From Gammaproteobacteria bacterium (GTDB lineage: Bacteria; Pseudomonadota; Gammaproteobacteria; Steroidobacterales; Woeseiaceae): a DNA stretch of 39,583 nt. Within the stretch, counting starts at the first letter, position 1. Each line of letters opens with the position of its first letter. The notes beneath the pieces were generated by a model. That model searched no databases. It was not told the origin of the DNA and saw nothing but the letters and a program-made list of their open reading frames with translations. Location: the NCBI GenBank assembly GCA_029863305.1, contig JAOTVR010000027.1, positions 1 through 39,583 on the forward strand. Reading direction: 5' to 3'. Below are positions 24,236 to 31,830 of this stretch, in pieces. The position numbers were made by a program, and so were the translations under genes.

Positions 24236-25592
24236 GGCCAGGCCCGCAGAGTTACCGCAGCAACTCGGGGAACTGCTGGATGCATATCCCGACATCGAAA
24301 TCTTCGAGGCGATACTGCCCGACCTTAACGGCAGGCTCCGCGGCAAGTGGATTGCCCGATCGAAGATCGACAAGGCTTTCAATGGCGGGCTGAAGCTGCC
24401 GCTTAGCACATTGGCGTTCGATATCTGGGGCCGGGATCCGGAAGCCTGGGTATACGAGGCCGGAGACGCGGACGGTATCTGCGACCCGGATCCCCGTTCG
24501 CTGGCCCCGGTGCCGTGGCTCGAACGGTCAACTGCGCAGGTGCTTGTCTCTCTTAACGAGGTGTCCGGGCAGCCATGCGCGTATGACCCACGAGCCGTTC
24601 TTCGTCGTCTGCAGGTTCAGTTTGAGCAGCGTGGCATGACGCCGGTCATAGCAACGGAGATGGAATTCTACCTGTTCAAGAACGAGTGCGATGACAACGG
24701 ACGACCGCGGCACACGCAAACGGAGATTGGCGGAGCTGCCGCAATAGGCGGTCAGACATACGGCATCGACGCCATGCAGGACGTTGCCGCGGTGATGCAT
24801 GGCATTCGAGATGCTTGCGAGGCGCAAAATCTTCCCGTCGATACTTTGATAACGGAAGCAGCGCCGTCGCAATATGAGATCAATCTGTACCACCAGGCCG
24901 ATCCCTTACTTGCGGCTGATCAGGGTTTGATGCTGCAGCGCGCTATTAAAGGTATCGCGCAGCAACATGCCATGCGGGCTTCCTTCATGGCCAAACCGTT
25001 TATCGAACTCGCCGGAAACGGCATGCATGTGCATTGCAGTCTTGTCGATAAGAAGGGCAACAATGTCTTCAACAATGACACTGACGAGGGCAGCACATTA
25101 CTGCGGCATGCGATCGCCGGTTGCCTGGCTGCGATGGGCGATTGCATGTTGTTGTTTGCGCCGCATCTGAATTCGTATCGGCGATTTCAGCCCGACAATC
25201 ACGCTCCGACGGCGCCGACCTGGGGTTATGAAAATCGAACCGTCGCAGTCCGCGTGCCGGCCGACCGTCATGAAGCGACGCGCATAGAACATCGTGTAGC
25301 CGGCGCTGATGCCAGTCCGCACCTTGTTATCGCCGCGATCATCGCCGGCATGCTCCATGGTATCGAGAACGAGATGGAAGCACCGCCACCATTGGCAGGC
25401 GACGCATACAAGCAGTGTGATCCTGTCCTGCCGGACAACTGGCCAGAGGCGCTACGGAGATTCAGTCAGTCCGAATTCGTTCTTCATTATTTTGGTGAAG
25501 AATTTCGACGCGTGTACGCGGCGACGAAACAGCAGGAAATCGCTGAGTTTCAAAAGCACGTGACACCATTGGAGTACCAGTCATATCTCTGA
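24222..25592 (+). CDS. Glutamine synthetase family ligase (gamma-glutamylamine synthetase-like)
   Basis: 456 residues, the PuuA/SpuI/GlnA-type-III size. Glutamine synthetase signatures are the DLNGRLRGKW region near the N-terminus, the metal ligands in TEMEFYLF and EAAPSQYEINLYH, GNGMHVHCSL (ATP/metal His), and NSYRRFQPDNHAPTAPTWG followed by RIEHRVAGADASPHL. It joins glutamate to an amine with ATP in the cytoplasm; gamma-glutamylation of polyamines or other primary amines fits the nearby omega-aminotransferase and APC permease. ATG at 24222 lies inside the receptor gene; the ribosome site is weak, consistent with translational coupling. A role as the main glutamine synthetase is unlikely given sequence type and context. 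Confidence 0.88.
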   Translation: MSGNEARPAELPQQLGELLDAYPDIEIFEAILPDLNGRLRGKWIARSKIDKAFNGGLKLPLSTLAFDIWGRDPEAWVYEAGDADGICDPDPRSLAPVPWLERSTAQVLVSLNEVSGQPCAYDPRAVLRRLQVQFEQRGMTPVIATEMEFYLFKNECDDNGRPRHTQTEIGGAAAIGGQTYGIDAMQDVAAVMHGIRDACEAQNLPVDTLITEAAPSQYEINLYHQADPLLAADQGLMLQRAIKGIAQQHAMRASFMAKPFIELAGNGMHVHCSLVDKKGNNVFNNDTDEGSTLLRHAIAGCLAAMGDCMLLFAPHLNSYRRFQPDNHAPTAPTWGYENRTVAVRVPADRHEATRIEHRVAGADASPHLVIAAIIAGMLHGIENEMEAPPPLAGDAYKQCDPVLPDNWPEALRRFSQSEFVLHYFGEEFRRVYAATKQQEIAEFQKHVTPLEYQSYL

Positions 25593-25596
25593 CGCG

Positions 25597-26457
25597 TTAC
25601 GACTGATTCTCTAGATTCGGCGCCGGCGATCGATTCGGTTTCTTGAGATAGGGCTGCAATGGATCGCCGGCGTCATACCTTTCGACGCTCATCAATGAAT
25701 CTATGAATAAGTAGAACAATTCGGACTGAGTCTTGACATCGAGCTTGGCATACGCGTGCTTTCGATGCAGTTTCACGGTCTCCGGCGAAATTTCGAGCGC
25801 ATCGGCCAATGTCTTGGTGGAGTGACCTACGAGAATATGATTGACCACTTGGCACTCCCGCTTGGTCAGGACGCTGCCACCGAAATTGGCCAACGCCGAT
25901 TCAAGTTGGCCGCGCAACCGAGTCTCACGTTTGTCATTGCGCTGCTTCTTGCGCCAGTGCAAGTCGCAAAGAACCGAGACCAGGGGGGAGATGTCCCGCA
26001 AGACTTGCAGGTCTTTGCCGCTGAATTCAGTTGTACCGAATCTCCCCAACTCGATATTCACGAATCCGCCATCATTGATCGGCACAAGGTAGCCACACTC
26101 ATCATGCAGCTCGGAATGTCGATAATAGACACGGTAATATTCACTTTGCTCAAACGCTGTCGGCACAAGATCGCGCAGTTGGAAAAAACCACTTCGCTGG
26201 TGTTTGGTGGCAGCAATGTAATAGGGGTCCAGCAAAAATGCGCCTTTTAGGAATGCGCCGATGTTGGGTTGCGCGTCCGGTGCCGGATCGGCGAAATCTA
26301 TAACGGGCATGCTGCCCGATTCATAAACAATGATGCTGACCTCATCAACAGGGACCAGGGCGCGGATCGTGTTGACGAGCGCGGGACAAAAATCGCCGCT
26401 ACCGAGGCCCGGCAAGATCTCGGCGAGATTCTGACTGAGTCCCGCAATCAATGACAT
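25597..26457 (-). CDS. LuxR-family transcriptional regulator
   Basis: 286 residues from ATG at 26457. The C-terminal LuxR helix-turn-helix is clear (LTKRECQVVNHILVGHSTKT, ISPETVKLHRKHAYAKL); the N-terminal 180 residues look like a GAF/PAS-type sensor domain without a known signature. The start is uncertain: an in-frame TTG at 26499 adds 14 residues, and the frame remains open back into the preceding gene without ATG or GTG. It is the last gene of a minus-strand operon with an M24 hydrolase and a beta-decarboxylating dehydrogenase. It may regulate that operon or the neighbouring TonB receptors (inference). It converges on the ligase gene with a 4-base gap. Confidence 0.85.
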   Translation of the reverse strand: MSLIAGLSQNLAEILPGLGSGDFCPALVNTIRALVPVDEVSIIVYESGSMPVIDFADPAPDAQPNIGAFLKGAFLLDPYYIAATKHQRSGFFQLRDLVPTAFEQSEYYRVYYRHSELHDECGYLVPINDGGFVNIELGRFGTTEFSGKDLQVLRDISPLVSVLCDLHWRKKQRNDKRETRLRGQLESALANFGGSVLTKRECQVVNHILVGHSTKTLADALEISPETVKLHRKHAYAKLDVKTQSELFYLFIDSLMSVERYDAGDPLQPYLKKPNRSPAPNLENQS

Positions 26458-26570
26458 GAGCGGCTCGTTTGCGGTTGCATCGATTTGGTTCCAGCACAAG
26501 TCCAGATCATTTTCTTCGCAATGATAGCCCGGATCGAATCCGTCCGTGATCGAATTGCTGTGATGACGGC

Positions 26571-27632
26571 CTAGATTGCTTTGGCGATTGCCTCGCCCAG
26601 CTCCTCGGTACGGGCATGACCACCCATATCCGGTGTGAGGCAGGTCTTTTCCCGCAACGTCTTTTCGATGGCGGACATGATCGTGTCGTGCGCATCCGGA
26701 TGCCCGAGGTGTTGCAGCATCATCGCGCCCGCCCAGATCGTGCCGATCGGGTTGGCGATGCCCTGGCCGGCAATGTCGGGTGCGGAGCCGTGCACGGGCT
26801 CGAACATCGACGGGTGTTCCTTGGCCGGGTTGAGGTTGGCGGATGGTGCGATCGCGATCGTGCCCGTGCAGGCCGGCCCCAGGTCCGAGAGTATGTCTCC
26901 GAACAGGTTGCTGCCGACGACAACGTCGAAGTGATCCGGCATGCGCACGAAATTCGCGGTCAGGATATCGATGTGATACTGATCGACCTCGATCTCGGGA
27001 TAGTGTGTGGCCATCTCCGCGACGCGCGAATCCCAGTACGGCATGGTGTGGACGATGCCATTGGATTTGGTTGCCGAGGTCAGGTGTTTTGCCGGCCGGC
27101 TTTGGGCGAGCTCGAAGGCGTATCTGAGAACCCGGTCAACACCGCGTCGAGTGAATATGCTTTGCTGCGTAACGACTTCTTCAGCTGTGCCTTCGTTTTC
27201 GATGCCGCCTATCGTCGAATACTCACCCTCGACATTTTCGCGAACGACATAGAAGTCGATGTCGCCGGCTTTGCGGCCGGCAAGCGGGCAGGGTACGCCA
27301 TCGAATAGACGCACGGGCCGCAGGTTGATGTACTGGTCGAATTCGCGACGAATCGGAATCAGCAAGCCCCACAACGAAATGTGATCCGGCACCGTCGGAA
27401 AGCCGGCGGCGCCCAGGTAGATGGCATCGAACTTACGTAGCTGTTCGATGCCATCTTCGGGCATCATGCGGCCGGTTTTGAGATAGGTTTTGCAGGACCA
27501 ATCGAATTCCTGCCAGACAAAGTCGATGCCGTGCTTGTTGCCCGCGGCCTCGAGTACTCGCATACCCTCGGGCATGACTTCGGTGCCGATGCCATCGCCG
27601 GGGATTACTGCAATTTTGGTGACCGCGCTCAG
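26571..27632 (-). CDS. Beta-decarboxylating dehydrogenase, tartrate/D-malate dehydrogenase type, CTG start
   Basis: 353 residues if started at CTG 27632, matching the family length (about 350-360). The conserved N-terminus KIAVIPGDGIGTEVMPEG lies in frame upstream of the first ATG (27584-27575 region), so the ATG at 27575 would cut off the nucleotide-site GDGIG. Between the last in-frame stop and this motif there is no ATG, GTG or TTG; the CTG overlaps the M24 gene's TGA as CTGA and has GGA 8-9 bases upstream. Other motifs are RENVEGEYS (catalytic Tyr), ATKSNGIVH (Lys), SNLFGDILSDLG (metal Asp) and FEPVHGSAPDIAG. It oxidatively decarboxylates a 2-hydroxy diacid with NAD+ in the cytoplasm. D-malate, tartrate and isopropylmalate remain possible substrates. 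Confidence 0.85.
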   Translation of the reverse strand: MSAVTKIAVIPGDGIGTEVMPEGMRVLEAAGNKHGIDFVWQEFDWSCKTYLKTGRMMPEDGIEQLRKFDAIYLGAAGFPTVPDHISLWGLLIPIRREFDQYINLRPVRLFDGVPCPLAGRKAGDIDFYVVRENVEGEYSTIGGIENEGTAEEVVTQQSIFTRRGVDRVLRYAFELAQSRPAKHLTSATKSNGIVHTMPYWDSRVAEMATHYPEIEVDQYHIDILTANFVRMPDHFDVVVGSNLFGDILSDLGPACTGTIAIAPSANLNPAKEHPSMFEPVHGSAPDIAGQGIANPIGTIWAGAMMLQHLGHPDAHDTIMSAIEKTLREKTCLTPDMGGHARTEELGEAIAKAI

Positions 27633-28873
27633 TAGTTCATTCCGCAGCCAATGATTCTATCGGTGGGGAACCTGGTGATGACCTCGATACCCGTGTCGGT
27701 CACGACGACCTCGTCTTCGAGACGCACGCCATCAGACCCATCTTCATTACCCGCATAGGTTTCCAGGGCGAAAACCATACCGGGCTCAATTTCAACCGGA
27801 TGCTCGATGCTGTACGCACGCGAGATAATCGGAAACTCCCACAGGCCGACGCCGATGCCGTGACCGTATTGCAGCCCGAATATTTCATGTTCGTTCAAAG
27901 CACCCATTTGGCGGTAATCCGGCCAGCGGGTGACGACGTCAGCGGTGGAGCACCCGGGCTTGACCGCGTCGATACCGCCCAGCTGGATTTCAAGGCAGCG
28001 CGCATGCGTGTCAATTTGTTTTTGCGATGGCGGTCCGACTGTAAAGCACCGGTAAACACAAGTGTGATAACCGTTAAACAAACATACGATATCCATGAAG
28101 ATGATGTCGCCGGGCTGCAGCAGGCGGTCTGAACTCAGGTGCGGATGCGGATTCGTACGGTTGCCGGACGTTACCTGCACATTGTGTATCCACTGGGCGC
28201 CGAGCCGATGCATTTCATGCGAAGCAACAGCCTGCAGATCATTTTCCTTGGCGCCCGGGCGAATCTCCATTGCAATCCGATGAAACGCCGCATCGACGAT
28301 TGCCGCACCGTGTTTCAGGATCGCAATCTCATCTTCGTTCTTGATGGAGCGAGCGTACTGCATGACGCCCTGACCATCGGCGATCGTGTAACCGTTGGCC
28401 TGCATCGCAAGAAGAATCTGCGATTCGACGACGTCCACGCCGATGCGGATCTTGCTTTTATCAAGGCCAAAGTTGCCGAGCACCATGTCCAGGTCTTTCA
28501 GAAAGCCGTCTGAACAACCCCATGCCTCAGGCAAAGCGCCGAACATCGTGCCGTGCGCAGGGAAGGTGTAATCCGCGATCCAGGGGCAGTTGAGCTTTTC
28601 GCTCGCAACCTCAGAGCCAAAACCAAAAATGTGTGGTGGTCCATTTCGCGGAATGATCGCGTAGCGGCCCATGTTGTCGATTTCCGGTGAACAGACCGCG
28701 GTCGACGTCGAATACCGCTTGTTCCCCGTATCGAAAAGCAACAAGCATTCAATATCGAACTCGTCCATGTAATGCTTTATGCGGTTGACTCGATATTCAC
28801 GCATGCGATCCATATTCATGCGTTGCTCGTAGTCAACCTGCATCATGCCTTGAGTACCCTGTCGATACGCCAC
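27629..28873 (-). CDS. M24-family (Xaa-Pro peptidase/creatinase-like) hydrolase with altered metal site
   Basis: 414 residues. The N-terminal creatinase-like domain (about residues 20-170) is followed by a pita-bread C-terminal domain. Of the five M24 metal ligands, Asp261 (IIFMD), His338 (QYGHGIG), Glu371 (FALETY) and Glu386 (RLEDEV) are present, but the second Asp, always 11 residues after the first, is Cys272 (NGYHTCVYRC). Non-peptidase relatives such as creatinase and ectoine hydrolase also change this site, so the substrate may not be a dipeptide. GTG at 28873 has AGGAG 7 bases upstream, a firm start. It leads the operon with the dehydrogenase (4-base overlap) and LuxR genes. Confidence 0.88.
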   Translation of the reverse strand: MAYRQGTQGMMQVDYEQRMNMDRMREYRVNRIKHYMDEFDIECLLLFDTGNKRYSTSTAVCSPEIDNMGRYAIIPRNGPPHIFGFGSEVASEKLNCPWIADYTFPAHGTMFGALPEAWGCSDGFLKDLDMVLGNFGLDKSKIRIGVDVVESQILLAMQANGYTIADGQGVMQYARSIKNEDEIAILKHGAAIVDAAFHRIAMEIRPGAKENDLQAVASHEMHRLGAQWIHNVQVTSGNRTNPHPHLSSDRLLQPGDIIFMDIVCLFNGYHTCVYRCFTVGPPSQKQIDTHARCLEIQLGGIDAVKPGCSTADVVTRWPDYRQMGALNEHEIFGLQYGHGIGVGLWEFPIISRAYSIEHPVEIEPGMVFALETYAGNEDGSDGVRLEDEVVVTDTGIEVITRFPTDRIIGCGMNY

Positions 28874-28968
28874 TACTTTTCTCCTGATTCTGTGTATCTG
28901 GTTCCGGTCTTAACTAATTGATTTTTCTAAGAACCATGTTGGATCGCATAAATGTGTCAATCGCGAGA

Positions 28969-29004
28969 ATTATATCGTCAAATTTGGAAATCTTAACCAA
29001 ATTT
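28969..29004 (-). promoter_or_regulatory. Candidate promoter of the M24 operon overlapping an inverted repeat
   Basis: On the minus strand TATAAT (28969-28974) is preceded, at a 16-base spacing, by TTAAGA (28991-28996, 4 of 6 matches to TTGACA). A perfect 8-base inverted repeat, AAATTTGG (28980-28987) and CCAAATTT (28997-29004) with a 9-base spacer, has one arm between the two boxes and the other just upstream. A protein bound there would cover the -35 box, so repression is the simple reading. The GTG start would be about 90 bases downstream. Confidence 0.55.
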
Positions 29005-29191
29005 CGATTATTTTAATCCATTCGCCTGATCTTAGCAGTTATTTGTTGGGCATTTCACGAGGCGAGTCGCGCCTGGTCTGCCCCCGGCAAGCAAAGTCGC
29101 TCGAGCGCGCCTCTTAACGACGGCAAAAAATCGAAATCCCTTTTAAAGTCAATAGCATATAATAATAGTCGAAAAAAGCAAAAAAGTTATG

Positions 29192-29224
29192 GTATTCTCG
29201 ATAAAATTACGTTATAGAGAATAC
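29192..29224 (+). promoter_or_regulatory. Long inverted repeat upstream of TonB receptor 2
   Basis: GTATTCTC (29192-29199) is matched perfectly by GAGAATAC (29217-29224). Allowing one mismatch the arms extend to 12 bases, GTATTCTCGATA against TATAGAGAATAC, around a 9-base centre. It lies about 90 bases before the receptor ATG and 30 bases after a TATAAT, so an operator is more likely than a terminator; no T-run follows. Confidence 0.55.
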
Positions 29225-29268
29225 AAGCGAAAATCGAATAAACAGAAAAGCAATTTCGAAGATGAGGC

Positions 29269-29286
29269 GTCCGAGAGTCTTCGGAC
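29269..29286 (+). promoter_or_regulatory. Leader hairpin before TonB receptor 2
   Basis: GTCCGA (29269-29274) and TCGGAC (29281-29286) pair perfectly around a 6-base loop. It would form in the 5' untranslated RNA about 15 bases before the GGGGG ribosome site, where it could influence translation or stability. Confidence 0.4.
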
Positions 29287-29313
29287 AGGGCATCAAGTAA
29301 TTGGGGGCAAGAA

Positions 29314-31755
29314 ATGAGTACAAGAATTGAGCAAGACCGGTCTGTTTTCGTAAACTTGAAATTGGCATCTACGGCAGTTGGAGCGCTTGTTGCGGTCAGT
29401 CTGCTGCTTCCTGCCGGGCCAGTCCTCGCGCAGGAGCGCGGGGCCACTCTGGAGGAGATCACTGTGACCTCCAGACGCTATGAAGAGAGCATTTCTGACG
29501 CGCCGCTGGCAGTCAACGTGATGGACGCCCAGTACCTGGAAGACCAGGGTGTCATCAACCTCAATGACGTCATTGAGTTGACACCCGGTGCAACCTGGGC
29601 GCATTTCACGATGGCGCAACCGGGATTCACCCTACGCGGCATGGAATCCTACAACGTCGGTAACGCATCGCTGGAATCAGGCGTACAGATTGTTGTTGAT
29701 GGAGTTCCATTGACGAAGGCGTTCATGATGACGCCACCAGTCTACGATCTCGAGCGAGTGGAGGTTATGCGCGGCCCACAGGGCACGACCTTCGGCCGCA
29801 ATGCGACATTGGGCATAGCGCACTTCATTACGGCCCGGCCGAGCCAGGACTTCAGCGCTTCGGCGAACCTGTCGGCCGGAACACGCGGCTATTATGGATT
29901 CAGTGGCCACGTCAATGGCGCTTTGTCCGACACCGTTTCAGTCCGTGTGGCAGCCAACAAGAAGCAGTACGACGGCTCCCTGGAAGATGAAAATACCGGT
30001 AAAGCTCTGGAAGGAGAAAACAACCACGCGCTGCGTGCCTCCCTGCTATTCGAGCCGAACGACGATTTCAGTGCATTCTTCAAACTCGAGCACATGATCG
30101 ACAGAGGCTTGCCACCCGTGCGACGTCATGAGTCCTGCACGGTGCCCGTGCTTACTTCGCCGCCGTACATCAACGAGTACACGCCACCCTGTAATGTCTG
30201 GAAAGCTTCGGTAAGTTCTCCGCCGCCAGGTGGTTGGTATCAAGACAGAGATATGACGTTTCTGACCGGCGAACTAGCCTGGAATCTCGGCGACATTACG
30301 GTTACGTCATTAACGGGTTTGCAGGATGGTGAACACGCGACGATCATGGACGTGTTCGCTACGCCAGAGGTCATTCAGGATCAGATCGTTGAAAACGATG
30401 CAGACATTTTCTCTACCGAGCTGCGGGCTGACAACAGCGCGAGCGGCGCCGCGATCACCTGGCTGGCCGGCGTTTACGCGCTCGAACAATCCGAGCATCG
30501 ATTGGAGCACAACGTCGGTATGCCACCACGTGGCAATGGCGCGGGCAGAATTAACCCGCTGCCAACGTCGCACCTGATTGCCAACGGCACATCAGAAACG
30601 TCGTCCCTGGGGCTATTCGGCGAAGTTTCTTTTGATCTGGGCGACAGATTCAATATTACAGTCGGCGGTCGTTATACGGACGAGACACGTGACTACGAGT
30701 TTTCCAACATATGTTGGGGACGCAGTGGTGGCTGCGGCGGCATGGGTGCTGATCCTGGGCCCAATTATCCGCAGTACGATCCCGCGACCAACTGCGCGCT
30801 GAACCCGAACGGCGACGGCACTTGTGGGTCTGAAGCGAACCCGATGGGCATTGGTGTAGCGGCACCGGAAAACCTTTCGGCAAGCTGGGACGATTTCTCA
30901 GCAAAAGTCTCGCTGAGTTTCGCAATTAACGACAATTTGAATATCTACGCGCTGTTCTCGGAAGGCTTCAAATCCGGCGGCTTCCAGCATGACGCACGTA
31001 ATCTGCAGTCCCTGTATGAATCCATTGTCCTGCCGGAAACCGTAGAAAACGTCGAAATTGGCTTGAAGGGCTCTTTCGACACTGTTCGTTTTGCCGTAAC
31101 AGTGTTCGACATGGAGCAGAAGGACGCGCAGAACAGTGTATTGGTCCCACTACCGTCAGGCTCGTACGTAACCGATATCCGGAACTACGGTGGCATCGAA
31201 ATGACCGGTTACGAGTTTGAGGGCACCTGGCTGGCCACCGAGAATCTGCTCCTTGGCGGTAATGCCGCTTTCTATGACGGCAAATTAGGTCCAAACTCCT
31301 TTACCGGTGCGACCTGGGACCCGGATACAAACACCGTAATAGGCAACGATGTTAGTGGCTTGCCGACCGGGCTTTCAAACACGTATGTCCTGTTCGGCGA
31401 GTACAGCTTCGATATGTCCGGCGGCGCGTCTTTACGGGTCCGCGCTGACATCCAGCATCGCAGCACGGTTGAGCCCCCGGCCGTCAGATACAATGTTCTG
31501 GAGCTTGACGGCGTCGGTAAAGCGTTTGAGCGTCCTGCAATCGACAATGTCGGTGCAAGCGTAACCTGGACGTCCGGTAACGGGTCGACAGAAGTCGCCC
31601 TCTGGGGCCAAAACCTTCTGGACGAATTCGATTGGGGCGGATGGGGTCCGGCGAGCTCTTTCCACTTCAATAATGGCGGAGCAGGACCCGGTAGCTCGCC
31701 GCGTAATTACGAAGGCAGAAGGCGATTTGGCATGGACGTTCGTTTCAACTTCTGA
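29314..31755 (+). CDS. TonB-dependent outer-membrane receptor (2)
   Basis: 813 residues. An N-terminal extension and signal peptide end at PVLAQ, then a TonB box LEEITVTSRR, a plug (DAPLAVNVMDA, LNDVIELTPG, FTLRGMES, RVEVMRGPQGTTFGRNATLG) and a barrel with FSEGFKSGGFQHD and the terminal strand MDVRFNF ending in Phe. A cysteine-containing loop (around CWGRSGGCGGMG) is probably extracellular. It uses GGGGG 6 bases before ATG 29314. It is transcribed divergently from the M24 operon across a structured 440-base region and is followed by a terminator and then a Tat-exported AKR-like lipoprotein. Substrate unknown. Confidence 0.93.
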   Translation: MSTRIEQDRSVFVNLKLASTAVGALVAVSLLLPAGPVLAQERGATLEEITVTSRRYEESISDAPLAVNVMDAQYLEDQGVINLNDVIELTPGATWAHFTMAQPGFTLRGMESYNVGNASLESGVQIVVDGVPLTKAFMMTPPVYDLERVEVMRGPQGTTFGRNATLGIAHFITARPSQDFSASANLSAGTRGYYGFSGHVNGALSDTVSVRVAANKKQYDGSLEDENTGKALEGENNHALRASLLFEPNDDFSAFFKLEHMIDRGLPPVRRHESCTVPVLTSPPYINEYTPPCNVWKASVSSPPPGGWYQDRDMTFLTGELAWNLGDITVTSLTGLQDGEHATIMDVFATPEVIQDQIVENDADIFSTELRADNSASGAAITWLAGVYALEQSEHRLEHNVGMPPRGNGAGRINPLPTSHLIANGTSETSSLGLFGEVSFDLGDRFNITVGGRYTDETRDYEFSNICWGRSGGCGGMGADPGPNYPQYDPATNCALNPNGDGTCGSEANPMGIGVAAPENLSASWDDFSAKVSLSFAINDNLNIYALFSEGFKSGGFQHDARNLQSLYESIVLPETVENVEIGLKGSFDTVRFAVTVFDMEQKDAQNSVLVPLPSGSYVTDIRNYGGIEMTGYEFEGTWLATENLLLGGNAAFYDGKLGPNSFTGATWDPDTNTVIGNDVSGLPTGLSNTYVLFGEYSFDMSGGASLRVRADIQHRSTVEPPAVRYNVLELDGVGKAFERPAIDNVGASVTWTSGNGSTEVALWGQNLLDEFDWGGWGPASSFHFNNGGAGPGSSPRNYEGRRRFGMDVRFNF

Positions 31756-31789
31756 GTACATTGTTACAGTCGCGTCTTACAACGCGAAA

Positions 31790-31815
31790 AAGGGGCCTCG
31801 CGGGGCCCCTTCTTT
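31790..31815 (+). terminator. Rho-independent terminator after TonB receptor 2
   Basis: An 8-base perfect stem, AAGGGGCC (31790-31797) with GGCCCCTT (31804-31811), around a 6-base loop, preceded by A residues and followed by a short CTTT tail. It ends the receptor transcript; the next gene starts 15 bases later, so read-through to it may be partial. Confidence 0.8.
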
Positions 31816-31830
31816 ACATTGGAGGCGAGC

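Larger units (their letters stand above)
28874..29313. other. 440-base AT-rich divergent control region
   Basis: No gene seen. It is much richer in A and T than its surroundings and separates the M24 operon from TonB receptor 2. It contains a minus-strand promoter overlapping an inverted repeat (28969-29004), a TATAAT on the plus strand (29158-29163), a long inverted repeat (29192-29224) and a leader hairpin (29269-29286). Confidence 0.7.

Noticed and set aside
26499..26600. Extension of the LuxR frame back into the dehydrogenase gene
   Set aside because: The frame is open but has no ATG or GTG and only weak ribosome sites; the sensor domain is complete from ATG 26457.
27629..28873. M24 protein as a DMSP lyase of the DddP type
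   Set aside because: From memory, DddP keeps the Asp ligands including the one replaced here by Cys272, so the pattern does not fit.
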